From the NCBI GenBank assembly GCA_023424395.1, contig JAFADY010000055.1, positions 1 to 64,000 of the forward strand: DNA of 64,000 nucleotides, given 5' to 3'. The DNA comes from Bacteroidota bacterium (GTDB lineage: Bacteria; Bacteroidota; Bacteroidia; Bacteroidales; Dysgonomonadaceae). A model generated the notes under the pieces. That model saw only the letters and a program-made list of their open reading frames with translations. It did no database searches and was not told the origin of the DNA. Positions 33,378 through 40,840 of the stretch are shown here, in pieces (position 1 is the first letter of the stretch; each line of letters opens with the position of its first letter). The position numbers and the translations under genes are program-made.

Positions 33378-33385
33378 CAAAGATA
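33378..33385 (-). promoter_or_regulatory. -7 box for the SPOR gene (leaderless arrangement)
   Basis: Minus strand TATCTTTG ends four bases before the ATG at 33373, so the mRNA would begin at or next to its start codon. Confidence 0.65.
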
Positions 33386-33429
33386 AAAATTTTAGATTTG
33401 AAACAGAAAAAAGTTTCCGGATTTTTCAG

Positions 33430-34005
33430 TTACTTTTTTACTTTGTTTGGATTCCGATTGGCAAAATCTTTCCAACTTTTGTATTTTGTGTCTTGTGAAT
33501 TGATCCCCGATTGGTAATAATGGCACAAAGCAGCAGCCAAACCATCGGAAGCATCCAGTTGCGGCAGCATGTTCTCATCCGGAATATGCAGGATTTTTTG
33601 CAGCATATAAGCCACTTGTTCTTTAGCGGCCCGGCCATTTCCCGTAATGGCCATTTTAATTTTCAACGGAGCGTACTCAAAGATCGGAATATCGCGCGAA
33701 ATAGCAGCAGCCATCGCTACGCCTTGCGCCCGCCCCAGCTTGAGCATGCTTTGCACGTTTTTTCCATAAAAAGGCGCTTCGATAGCCATTTCATCCGGTA
33801 AAAACTCTTCTATGAGTCCGATAACGCGAGCGTGAATTTTTGCCAAACGCAGGTAATGGTCTTCGTATTTGTCGAGTTGCATCACGCCCATAGCTTGCAG
33901 CGCAGGCTTGTTGTTTTCCACTTTTAAGATTCCGTATCCCATCACCTGCGTTCCCGGATCGATACCCAAAATAATCCGTTCCTTTATTATCGGGTTTGGT
34001 ATCAT
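33430..34005 (-). CDS. ruvC: Holliday junction resolvase RuvC
   Basis: RuvC cleaves Holliday junctions in concert with RuvAB. The 191-aa protein has the RNase H-like active site: D16 in LGIDPGTQVMGYG, the Glu in MAIEAPFYGKN, and the paired acids in DASDGLAAALCHY. The NVQSMLKLGRAQGVAM and KMAITGNGRAAKEQV motifs are intact. The C-terminal tail (SINSQDTKYKSWKDFANRNPNKVKK) is slightly longer than usual. The start overlaps the upstream DUF4286 gene by 4 nt (translational coupling). Confidence 0.96.
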   Translation of the reverse strand: MIPNPIIKERIILGIDPGTQVMGYGILKVENNKPALQAMGVMQLDKYEDHYLRLAKIHARVIGLIEEFLPDEMAIEAPFYGKNVQSMLKLGRAQGVAMAAAISRDIPIFEYAPLKIKMAITGNGRAAKEQVAYMLQKILHIPDENMLPQLDASDGLAAALCHYYQSGINSQDTKYKSWKDFANRNPNKVKK

Positions 34006-34310
34006 AAATCGATGGGTTGTAACAAGGTCGCGAATCCGAGAATACTTTGTTTGAACTTGTGAAGCACCAGCAAATAAAGTTTTTTACCGGTACTGTTGTT
34101 CCATTTCTCTAAACTTTCCAGGTTATCGGCTTTAAACTCTAAAGCAAAAGAATATCCTTCATCCTCATCCTGGCCAAAAATGCGTGTCAATCTCGCTTCT
34201 TTCATTATATCACCCTTGGTGGCAAGAGGGATATATTCATCGCGGAGAAAAGTCAAGAATTCATTTTGTAAACCTTCCGGAACCTGAAAGGTTGTATTGT
34301 AGATGATCAT
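34002..34310 (-). CDS. DUF4286 family protein
   Basis: A 102-aa soluble protein starting MIIYNTTFQVPEGLQNEFL, the usual DUF4286 opening. It is a ferredoxin-like fold family found in Bacteroidota, frequently next to ruvC, and is of unknown function. The central block IFGQDEDEGYSFALEF and the closing KKLYLLVLHKFKQSILGFATLLQPIDL are characteristic. It is coupled with ruvC by a 4-nt overlap, so a link with recombination is possible but not shown. Divergent from tRNA-Ala. Confidence 0.85.
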   Translation of the reverse strand: MIIYNTTFQVPEGLQNEFLTFLRDEYIPLATKGDIMKEARLTRIFGQDEDEGYSFALEFKADNLESLEKWNNSTGKKLYLLVLHKFKQSILGFATLLQPIDL

Positions 34311-34335
34311 TTTTTGATTTTCCGATATTTATTGG

Positions 34336-34365
34336 TTGCAAATATAAACAAATTATCTATCTTTG
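34336..34365 (+). promoter_or_regulatory. Complete promoter for tRNA-Ala
   Basis: TTG (34336-34338), exactly 19 nt of spacer, then TATCTTTG (34358-34365). This is a full match to the Bacteroidota TTG-N19-TAnnTTTG consensus. Confidence 0.85.
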
Positions 34366-34378
34366 CAAACACAAAAAC

Positions 34379-34452
34379 GGGGGATTAGCTCATCTGGCTA
34401 GAGCGTTTGACTGGCAGTCAAAAGGTGATCGGTTCGAGTCCGATATTCTCCA
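34379..34452 (+). tRNA. tRNA-Ala (anticodon GGC)
   Basis: The 74-nt cloverleaf has acceptor GGGGGAT with ATTCTCC, D arm GCTC/GAGC, anticodon stem TTTGA/TCAAA with loop CTGGCAG (anticodon GGC), and a T arm with GGTTCGAGTCC. The discriminator is A and the CCA end is not encoded. Its own promoter is 13 nt upstream. Confidence 0.95.
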
Positions 34453-34460
34453 CAAAAAGC

Positions 34461-34497
34461 AATCGGCTCATTTCTCACGATTTGAGCCGATTTTTTT
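34461..34497 (+). terminator. Rho-independent terminator after tRNA-Ala
   Basis: AATCGGCTCA pairs with TGAGCCGATT around a 10-12 nt loop, followed by seven T residues. It also faces the convergent end of the Qmo/Hdr operon. Confidence 0.9.
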
Positions 34498-34518
34498 GTT
34501 ATAATTGCTCTCCCCTGT

Positions 34519-35574
34519 TCAGGATTTCGCCAACTCTTTCAATTTCGCAAAATACATTGCGAACGAGCGGTACAAAAAGTGCGTCCATTTGCCGAATGGC
34601 ACAATAAGGAGCGCCCATTGTGCAAGCACCGTTAAATGAATGACATACAGCAATTTATTTGCTTCTAACAGGTTAAAATCGATGAACAAACGTACCATAA
34701 AAGCCGTCAGTCCCATCAGCAACAACCAGACAACAAAGAACCAATCAGATGGCTGCGATTTCTTGGCCAACGCTTTTTTCTTCTGAATACGGTCTTTCAC
34801 GAAATCTACGGTAATGATGAAAATAAAGGCGCTCTCCAAATACCCGAGAATAATTACAAACAGATTATCCGTGCCGAACCAATTTAGGAACACGGTTGTA
34901 AACAACAACGATAGGTATGCGATTACCAAAATCAAGTGTTCTAACCACCGGAAATGATTGTCTTCACAATCTTTGGCGCGTTTCTGCGTGAACATGTGCA
35001 CAAATAAATCGCTTAACGCCGTGAAATAGTGCTTAAGCGGCGCTTTAGTGCCCGTTTTTACCACCGTGAAATACCACATCCTAAGTAAGTTTGGAATAAA
35101 AATTACCACAAAAACGGTTGCAATGGCTAACATTTCAAACAAATGTCCGTAGTGCAACATCGTTTCCAGTTCCCAGTTTACCGAATTGGCGAAAAACAAT
35201 ACACCAGCAAACACCAGCAACATAGCGGTAATAAACGCCGGCAGGTATTTATAGAACAAACCCGAAAGTCCCGTCCAATCGTATTTTGCTGTGAGCCAGC
35301 GGCGCAACGACATCATCAGTTCGCCCGGATTAGCGTCTTGCGGACAATGCGTGCTGCACTCGCCGCAATAATAGCATTCCCAAGGCTTTAACGATGTTTT
35401 TATTTCATCTTCCAAACCTACCACGCTCATACGAACCAATTCGCGGGGAAACGACACATCCTGTGTGGCAAGCGAGCAAACCGCTGTACAATTTCCGCAG
35501 TTGTAGCAGGCATTAAAGTTTACTCCTCCGTATTTCTTGAGGTTTTTTCCAAATTTGGGATTTATCGTTGCCAT
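34519..35574 (-). CDS. QmoC-like HdrC-membrane fusion subunit
   Basis: A 351-aa fusion of an HdrC-like ferredoxin domain and a membrane domain. Two [4Fe-4S] sites are complete: C23-x2-C26-x2-C29-x3-C33 and C67-x2-C70-x2-C73-x3-CP77. From about residue 105 there are six membrane helices, with histidines such as those in MLHYGHLFEM, RWLEHLILV and YVIHLTVLAQW able to bind haem b, as in HdrE and NarI-type subunits. In sulfate reducers QmoC has this architecture and exchanges electrons between menaquinone and the cytosolic QmoAB flavoproteins. Here it is last in a minus-strand unit with HdrA-like subunits upstream; it follows the winged-helix gene with a 1-nt overlap. Confidence 0.85.
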   Translation of the reverse strand: MATINPKFGKNLKKYGGVNFNACYNCGNCTAVCSLATQDVSFPRELVRMSVVGLEDEIKTSLKPWECYYCGECSTHCPQDANPGELMMSLRRWLTAKYDWTGLSGLFYKYLPAFITAMLLVFAGVLFFANSVNWELETMLHYGHLFEMLAIATVFVVIFIPNLLRMWYFTVVKTGTKAPLKHYFTALSDLFVHMFTQKRAKDCEDNHFRWLEHLILVIAYLSLLFTTVFLNWFGTDNLFVIILGYLESAFIFIITVDFVKDRIQKKKALAKKSQPSDWFFVVWLLLMGLTAFMVRLFIDFNLLEANKLLYVIHLTVLAQWALLIVPFGKWTHFLYRSFAMYFAKLKELAKS

Positions 35575-35855
35575 TATTTGTTCAGTTTATAAGTGAAATA
35601 CTCGTCCATATCGTCAATTTGCCCTACTTTTAAAACGCCGTATTTTACAAGCGTCATCATATAATAAAGCATATCGGGTCGGGACATTCCTGTTTTTTCG
35701 GAAACTTGGACAACGGTGAGTTCTTCTTCTCCCAATGTTTCGGTAATTTGTTTTTTTATCCGGTTAAATTCCTTCAAATTTTCTTTTACATGTTCGGGAA
35801 CGCCCTGTTTATCACGCAGGTATTTTGCTGTTTTCCCTTTTTCAACTCCATCCAT
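35574..35855 (-). CDS. Small winged-helix-like protein within the Qmo/Hdr operon
   Basis: A 93-aa protein with a helix-turn-helix pattern in residues 45-80 (ELTVVQVSEKTGMSRPDMLYYMMTLVKYGVLKVG). This resembles MarR- or FaeA-like winged helices that read DNA or scaffold complexes. The N-terminus is charged and helical. It sits between the HdrA-like and QmoC-like genes, sharing one base with the latter, so it is made together with the redox complex. It could be a regulator of the operon or a structural subunit; no ligand-binding or cysteine motif is present. Confidence 0.7.
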   Translation of the reverse strand: MDGVEKGKTAKYLRDKQGVPEHVKENLKEFNRIKKQITETLGEEELTVVQVSEKTGMSRPDMLYYMMTLVKYGVLKVGQIDDMDEYFTYKLNK

Positions 35856-35878
35856 ATCTGTTTATGATTGTATTGTCG

Positions 35879-35918
35879 AGTTTTCTAATTTCTAATTTCT
35901 AATTTCTAATTTCTGATT
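35879..35918. repeat. Tandem TTTCTAA block
   Basis: Five copies of the 7-nt unit TTTCTAA run up to the stop codon of the HdrA-like gene. The block is one of the short-period junction repeats. Confidence 0.7.
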
Positions 35919-37619
35919 TCATACCAATGCATCTATCATTCCCATTATCTCAACGTTTGAGTATGCGATCAGATCGATGGCATCCGTAGGACATACCGGC
36001 GTGCACATGCCGCAACCTTTACAAAGCGTTCCGTTGATGACTGCAACGGGTTTTTCGCCGTCTTTTTTCATCGAAATGGCATCGAACGGACACAACGGCA
36101 AACAGTCTTCGCAACCGGTACATGCTTTCGCATCTATTTCGGCAATTTGCGGATCAGTTTCCAGCATACCTTTGCTTACATTGGTGTAGGACTTGGTAGC
36201 TGCCGACAACGCCGAATTTACGGTTTCGATAATGGTTTTTGGCCCTTGACACGCTCCGGCAATGGTTACACCGTCAATTACGGTTTCCACCGGACGAAGT
36301 TTCATGTGAATTTCGTTGAAAAACTTATCGCGTCCTTTCGGGAGTTTGAACATGGTTCCCACCGAATTGTCGCTGCGGGGAGTCATTCCGGTTACAAGCA
36401 CCACCAAATCCACTTCCACTTCCAGTTCTTTTCCGCCAGTAAGAATATCGTTAATTCTCACAACCGGTTTGTTATTGCGTGCAAAAACGGTGGGTAAATG
36501 GTCTTCGTACGATTGCAGATAGATATCGCCTCCTTGCAGGGATTCAGCGTAAAGCAGTTCCTGTTTTCCGTAGGAACGCACACCGCGTGTGAAATGGAAA
36601 TTCTGAATGTCTTTGAACTTCTTGCGGGCTTCGTTGGCAGCGTGAATGGTTGCCGTGCAGCAATAACGAGAACAATAGGTGTTTCCTCCTTCAGGTTGGC
36701 GGCTTCCCACGCAATAAATGTAAGCCACGTTTCTCACTTTTTTTCCGTTATACGTGAGCATGCCTTTTTCGTGGTCGATCAATTGTTTAAAATCAGGTAG
36801 CGTAATTACATTGGGAACGGTTGAAAAACCGAATTCTCCTTCATCGGGTTTGTAAGGCTCGAATCCGGTTGCAACCAAAACCGAACCAACGGTGATATCA
36901 AATTCTTCGTCTCTTTGTTTGACCTTCAGTGTGATGTTTCCGATACTTCCGGTATTGGAAACGACTTCTGAATTGGTGAAGATGGTTACGTTATCGCGTT
37001 TTTTCAAATCTTCGTACAACCGTTTTATCAACGCATCGCCTGTTTCATCCGACATAAACAGGTCTCTCCATTTTGCGACCCATCCGCCTACGGCAGCTTC
37101 TTTCTCAATTAAGAACACATGTGTTTCCTTGTTGGATAGCGAAATGGCAGCTTTCAGGCCAGCAATTCCGGCGCCAATAACCGCTACTGCTTTTTCGGCT
37201 TTCACTTTTGTAGGCTCCAGCGCTTGTGTATGGCGTGCTTTGGCAATAGCCGATTTTACAAGGTGAATGGCTTTTTCGGTGGCTCCTTCCTTGTTGTCGG
37301 AATGTGCCCACGACGACTGTTCACGGATATTGGCGTGAACATACGTGTATTTGTTCAGGTTGGCACGTTCGGTTACATTGCGGAACGTAACTAAATGAAG
37401 TTTTGGCGAGCACGATGCCACAATTACGCCATCAAGGTTGTGGTTCTTGATGTCTTCCACCATGTCTTTCTGGTTAGCGTCTGAGCAGGCAAACATGGTT
37501 GTTTTTGCTAAAACAATATTTGCGTCACCTTCAACGGATTGGCGCACTTTTTCCACATCAACATAGTCGGAAATATTACCACCGCAATGACAAATATATA
37601 CTCCTATTCTTTTTTCCAT
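35919..37619 (-). CDS. HdrA-like flavoprotein, QmoB-like
   Basis: A 566-aa HdrA-family subunit. The N-terminal domain starts IGVYICHCGGNISDYVDVEKV and includes FACSDANQKDM. A FAD motif VIGAGIAGLKAAISL follows near residue 146, then the HdrA signature CVGSRQPEGGNTYCSRYCCT. The C-terminus has two ferredoxin clusters, CTGCEDCLPLCPFDA and CKGCGMCTPVCPTDA. In place of the FPTxDCxxC motif of HdrA it has VGGWVAKWRDLF, as in QmoB. It lacks the fused MvhD domain that canonical QmoB carries; a free-standing MvhD-like gene lies upstream instead. The ATG at 37619 (MEKRIGV) is chosen over a TTG four codons earlier. Confidence 0.85.
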   Translation of the reverse strand: MEKRIGVYICHCGGNISDYVDVEKVRQSVEGDANIVLAKTTMFACSDANQKDMVEDIKNHNLDGVIVASCSPKLHLVTFRNVTERANLNKYTYVHANIREQSSWAHSDNKEGATEKAIHLVKSAIAKARHTQALEPTKVKAEKAVAVIGAGIAGLKAAISLSNKETHVFLIEKEAAVGGWVAKWRDLFMSDETGDALIKRLYEDLKKRDNVTIFTNSEVVSNTGSIGNITLKVKQRDEEFDITVGSVLVATGFEPYKPDEGEFGFSTVPNVITLPDFKQLIDHEKGMLTYNGKKVRNVAYIYCVGSRQPEGGNTYCSRYCCTATIHAANEARKKFKDIQNFHFTRGVRSYGKQELLYAESLQGGDIYLQSYEDHLPTVFARNNKPVVRINDILTGGKELEVEVDLVVLVTGMTPRSDNSVGTMFKLPKGRDKFFNEIHMKLRPVETVIDGVTIAGACQGPKTIIETVNSALSAATKSYTNVSKGMLETDPQIAEIDAKACTGCEDCLPLCPFDAISMKKDGEKPVAVINGTLCKGCGMCTPVCPTDAIDLIAYSNVEIMGMIDALV

Positions 37620-37711
37620 AATTACCCCCAACCCCTAAAGGGGAGTTTTAGAGTGTTTGATATTATTTTTATTTATTAAGATAATTGCATTCAAGATCAG
37701 CAGCCACTCAT

Positions 37712-39043
37712 CTACCCTACTCTAACTTCCGTTTTGGGCGGTTTGGAAGCATTTTTCATCAGATAACTGATCGCTTCAGACGATGCGGAACCTGCCGACA
37801 GAATAGCATCGGGAATATCCATTGGCGCGGAGGCAGTACCGGCCACGAAAACGCCGTCGATACTTGTTTTTCCGGGCGAGGCCATCAGATCTTCCTGTCC
37901 CACGAAATTGAATTTATCCAATTTCAATTTATCTAAAAACATTCCGCCGTTTTCCATATTGGGCAATGCTCCAACCGAAAGAACCACCATATCGTGTTCG
38001 GCATCTTTCAGCCTTCCGGCATTGATGTCTTCATAACGAAGGACGAGGTTGCCGTTTTCTTTTTCCGAAATTCTGCCGATTTTCCCTTTGATGAAATTCA
38101 CACCCATTCCTTTGGCTTGTTCGTAAAATTCTTCGAAACCTTTTCCGAAAGAGCGGATATTGAGGTAATAAATGGTTATGTCGGCCATGGGCAAAGCACC
38201 CATCAGTAATTGAGCCTGCTTGATGGAGTACATGCAACATATCTGCGAGCAGATTGGATTTCCTACGGAAACATCGCGCGAACCGGTACAAAGCACATAG
38301 GCAATCTTATCAGGCATTTTGCCGTCGCTTGGGCGAAGGATAGCGTGGAAAGGCCGCGTTGGTGCAATTTGGCGTTCCATTTGCATGGAAGTCAGCACAT
38401 TTTTGTGGGTTCCAGAACCGTAACGCGGTATTTTTAACGGGTCAAACAGGTTGAAGCCGGTTGCGAGCACCACTGTTTTTACGTGCAAATCATATTCTTC
38501 GTCCTGCATCGTAAAATCGATACAGTTGGTAGGACAAACTTTTTCGCAGGCGCCGCACAACGTGCAGTTTTCAATATCGATCACGGCGGCTTTCGGGCTA
38601 CATATATTAAAAGGAATGTAGGCCGCTTTGCGTCCCACCAAATCCATCTGATACTGGTCTCTGACGCTTACCGGGCAGGCTTGTTCGCATTTCTGGCAAG
38701 CCGTACAGTCTTCAACGTGTACGTAACGCGGTTTTTTGTGAACTACAGCCGTAAAATCGTTTTCGCCCTGCTTTTTTATGTTGCTGACACGGCTTCCCGT
38801 AAATATGGTAATGTTGGGATGACGGGATATTTCGGAAACTTTGGGCGTGGTAATACAAGCAGAGCAGTCGAGCGTGGGAAATACCTTGCTCAGTAGAATC
38901 ATTTTCCCGCCGACAGTATCGTCTTTTTCCACCAAAAGCACTTTGTATCCTGTATTTGCAAGGTTTAATGCAGCTTCTCCGCCTGCAATCCCCGCGCCGA
39001 TGACTAATGCGTCATACGTTATATTTTTTCTTTCTTGGTTCAC
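37712..39043 (-). CDS. HdrA-like flavoprotein, QmoA-like
   Basis: A 443-aa FAD protein of the HdrA family. The FAD motif is VIGAGIAGGEAALNLANTG (15-33), followed by the HdrA motif FPTLDCSACITTPKV (about 55-69). Two ferredoxin clusters (CTACQKCEQACP and CTLCGACEKVCP) sit in the middle, and the CTGSRDVSVGNPICSQICC signature follows. The C-terminal GVFVAGTASAPMDIPDAI segment closes the FAD domain. It lacks the N-terminal HdrA extension, as QmoA does. The start overlaps the end of the MvhD-like gene by 4 nt. A 92-nt gap with a C-rich palindrome separates it from the QmoB-like gene. Confidence 0.85.
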   Translation of the reverse strand: MNQERKNITYDALVIGAGIAGGEAALNLANTGYKVLLVEKDDTVGGKMILLSKVFPTLDCSACITTPKVSEISRHPNITIFTGSRVSNIKKQGENDFTAVVHKKPRYVHVEDCTACQKCEQACPVSVRDQYQMDLVGRKAAYIPFNICSPKAAVIDIENCTLCGACEKVCPTNCIDFTMQDEEYDLHVKTVVLATGFNLFDPLKIPRYGSGTHKNVLTSMQMERQIAPTRPFHAILRPSDGKMPDKIAYVLCTGSRDVSVGNPICSQICCMYSIKQAQLLMGALPMADITIYYLNIRSFGKGFEEFYEQAKGMGVNFIKGKIGRISEKENGNLVLRYEDINAGRLKDAEHDMVVLSVGALPNMENGGMFLDKLKLDKFNFVGQEDLMASPGKTSIDGVFVAGTASAPMDIPDAILSAGSASSEAISYLMKNASKPPKTEVRVG

Positions 39044-39453
39044 GATTCAGGATGTAATGTTTTGAGTAAATAATCGTTGAAACTTCTGACTTGTTTAACA
39101 AAAGACTCGCTGCAAACCGAACATATCGCAGCCATGCGCAGGCGTGCGGGATCGATTTCTTTTGATTTCATCAGTTCATGTGTTTTTGACACTACGTGTC
39201 CGGTTTTTTCGGTGCAACTTTCGCCATACACGCAGTCGGTGCCGTCGGCAGCAATGAATACGCCGTCGAATCCTTTTTCGTAAGCGTGCAAAATCCATTT
39301 GGGTTTTATGCCGCTGGAGCAAGGCACGGAAATGGTGTAAACCGTTGGCGGATAGTGCAGTTTCAGCAATCCGGCCATGTCGATAGCCGGATCAGAGATT
39401 TTTTCGGTTGAAAAAACCAATATTTTTGCTGTTTTTTTATTAGCAATTGCCAT
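39040..39453 (-). CDS. Free-standing MvhD-like iron-sulfur protein with altered cysteines
   Basis: A 137-aa protein matching the MvhD/FlpD family, which carries electrons from hydrogenase or formate dehydrogenase to HdrA. Recognisable parts are VPCSSGIKPKWILHAYEKGFDGVFIA (residues 43-68) and the C74/C80 region, plus C111-x2-C114. The usual N-terminal CxxC segment is replaced by FSTEKIS, so the standard 2Fe-2S ligand set is not complete; the extra CSVC near 111-114 could substitute or bind something else. It is translationally coupled to the QmoA-like gene by a 4-nt overlap. No hydrogenase gene is seen nearby. Confidence 0.75.
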   Translation of the reverse strand: MAIANKKTAKILVFSTEKISDPAIDMAGLLKLHYPPTVYTISVPCSSGIKPKWILHAYEKGFDGVFIAADGTDCVYGESCTEKTGHVVSKTHELMKSKEIDPARLRMAAICSVCSESFVKQVRSFNDYLLKTLHPES

Positions 39454-39474
39454 GTTGTAATGGATTGATTTATC

Positions 39475-39764
39475 GTAGAGACGGTGCTCGTCGAGCCATA
39501 GCTGAGGGATGTTAAGTTCTCCGTTTGATTACTTTAAGTAACGTGATATAAATAAGTTGAATATTCTAACCCCACCCGCTTCGCTCGTCCCCTTTGGCAA
39601 AAGGGGACAGTTGCGCCGGTCGTATTATTCACTTACAGAGAAATCTCTTGGCCTGAAACTCTTCCCTTGTGATGCAGGGGAAAGGGTTAAATGTATAAGT
39701 TTATTCCAACTTATTTTTATTTATTCCTTAATAACCTTACGCCGCGGCGGAGCATCGTCTCTAC
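39475..39764. repeat. 290-bp intergenic unit bounded by 15-nt inverted ends
   Basis: GTAGAGACGGTGCTC (39475-39489) is matched by the inverted copy GAGCATCGTCTCTAC (39750-39764) with one mismatch. Between them lie C-rich repeat sequence (CCCCTTTGGCAAAAGGGG) and no credible gene. It occupies most of the 323-nt gap between the TusA-like and MvhD-like genes and looks like a non-autonomous repeat. Confidence 0.55.
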
Positions 39765-39776
39765 TATTGAAATATA

Positions 39777-40028
39777 TTATTTCTTTCTCATATATACTTT
39801 AAAGTAACCATTTTCTTCTACGCTACCCAGGTATTCGTGTCCTTGTTTGTTGCACCATTTTGGGATGTCAACTTTCGTACCTTCGTCTGCGGAAAGAATT
39901 TCCATTACATCGTTTACACCAATGGTACCGATGGCTTTTTTTGCTTCCAAAAGCGGTCCCGGGCATGCTGTTCCGCGTGCATCTACTGATTTAGCTACTG
40001 TTAAAGCTTTTAATTCTTCTGTTGTCAT
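39777..40028 (-). CDS. TusA-family sulfur carrier
   Basis: An 83-aa TusA/SirA-type protein. The persulfide-carrying cysteine is C22 in the signature GTACPGPLLEAKKAI (CPxP motif complete). TusA proteins pass sulfane sulfur between rhodanese, DsrE-type proteins and acceptors. Its placement between a DsrE2-like gene and the Qmo/Hdr-like genes suggests it feeds or drains a sulfur pathway of that complex rather than serving tRNA thiolation, since no TusBCDE or MnmA is nearby. Confidence 0.9.
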   Translation of the reverse strand: MTTEELKALTVAKSVDARGTACPGPLLEAKKAIGTIGVNDVMEILSADEGTKVDIPKWCNKQGHEYLGSVEENGYFKVYMRKK

Positions 40029-40142
40029 AATTGTAAATTTTTGACCCTCTTTTTATTCTCTCTAAAAGGAGAAAATATTGAAGGAAGTTAATAATATTTT
40101 TAATTTTGATTCATTTTAAGTCCCCTTCAGGGGATTTAGGGG

Positions 40143-40709
40143 TTATATCATCCATTGCATCGCGCTTTCGCCCGAATCTACGATAAACGTGGTTGCTCCG
40201 GCATAGCGAAGATGTGGATAATCGATGATTTCTTCTTTTTTGAAACCCATCAAATTCATGGTCATTTCGCAAACAGTAATTTCAATGCCGAGTTCGCCCG
40301 CTTGCTTAAACATTTCGTCCATCGACATCACATTTTGTTGTTTCATCAGCCCTTTCATCATGGCGGGGCCCATGCCCATCATGTTGAATTTCGATAATTT
40401 CAGTTTATTGCGCCCTTTCGGCAACATTATTCCGAACATTTTCGAGATAAAATTCTTCCCTTTCGGATTTTTTTTCGGATCGCGCAAAGCGCCTAACGCC
40501 CAAAAAGAGAAAAATAATTTCACTTGTGTGTCCATTGCCGCTGCGGCTAACGAAACAATCATGGTAGCCATGATCTTGTCCATATCGCCCGATATTACAG
40601 CGATAGATAATTGATCTTGTCGGGCATTTTCTATGCGATTGGTTTTTGCCTTTAGGGTTTCGAGTTCCGCCAAAAGCTTTTCCATGGTTATTTCTTTAGA
40701 ATTTTCCAT
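40143..40709 (-). CDS. DsrE2-like peroxiredoxin-family sulfur transfer protein
   Basis: A 188-aa DsrE/F-like protein. Residues 35-70 form the first strand-helix unit (LSIAVISGDMDKIMATMIVSLAAAAMD), a Met- and Gly-rich loop follows, and the reactive cysteine C147 is in the DsrE2-type motif VCEMTMNLMGFKKEE. DsrE2 proteins act with TusA and rhodanese in sulfur oxidisers as sulfur carriers. The early helix (residues 5-30) may be a membrane-proximal or coiled segment. First gene of the minus-strand sulfur block and divergent from the Crp/FNR gene, with the FNR-type box about 96 nt from its start. Confidence 0.85.
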   Translation of the reverse strand: MENSKEITMEKLLAELETLKAKTNRIENARQDQLSIAVISGDMDKIMATMIVSLAAAAMDTQVKLFFSFWALGALRDPKKNPKGKNFISKMFGIMLPKGRNKLKLSKFNMMGMGPAMMKGLMKQQNVMSMDEMFKQAGELGIEITVCEMTMNLMGFKKEEIIDYPHLRYAGATTFIVDSGESAMQWMI

Positions 40710-40804
40710 TATGTTGTGAATTTTAGTGAATTAATTACAATGCGAATTACGGAATTATTTCTTTATTAAATTTGACTTGCCACGTGAACAATCATACTTT
40801 CTTT

Positions 40805-40820
40805 TGTGACATGTGTCACT
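40805..40820. promoter_or_regulatory. Crp/FNR-type operator
   Basis: TGTGA-N6-TCACT with perfect 6-bp inner arms GTGACA/TGTCAC, matching the classic Crp/FNR-family binding site. It lies directly upstream of the regulator's -7 box and between it and the divergent DsrE2-like gene, so it could control both. Confidence 0.7.
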
Positions 40821-40828
40821 ATTTCAAC

Positions 40829-40836
40829 TATATTTG
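40829..40836 (+). promoter_or_regulatory. -7 box for the Crp/FNR gene (leaderless arrangement)
   Basis: TATATTTG ends four bases before the ATG at 40841. The operator is 8 nt upstream, inside the promoter. Confidence 0.65.
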
Positions 40837-40840
40837 TAGC

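Noticed and set aside
34519..39453. Archaeal (methanogen) transfer of a heterodisulfide reductase
   Set aside because: HdrB is absent, the layout matches bacterial Qmo-type complexes and the composition is like the neighbours.
39557..39802. An 81-codon plus-strand open frame
   Set aside because: It runs through the C-rich repeat and the inverted-end element and overlaps the TusA-like gene; the translation shows no family features.
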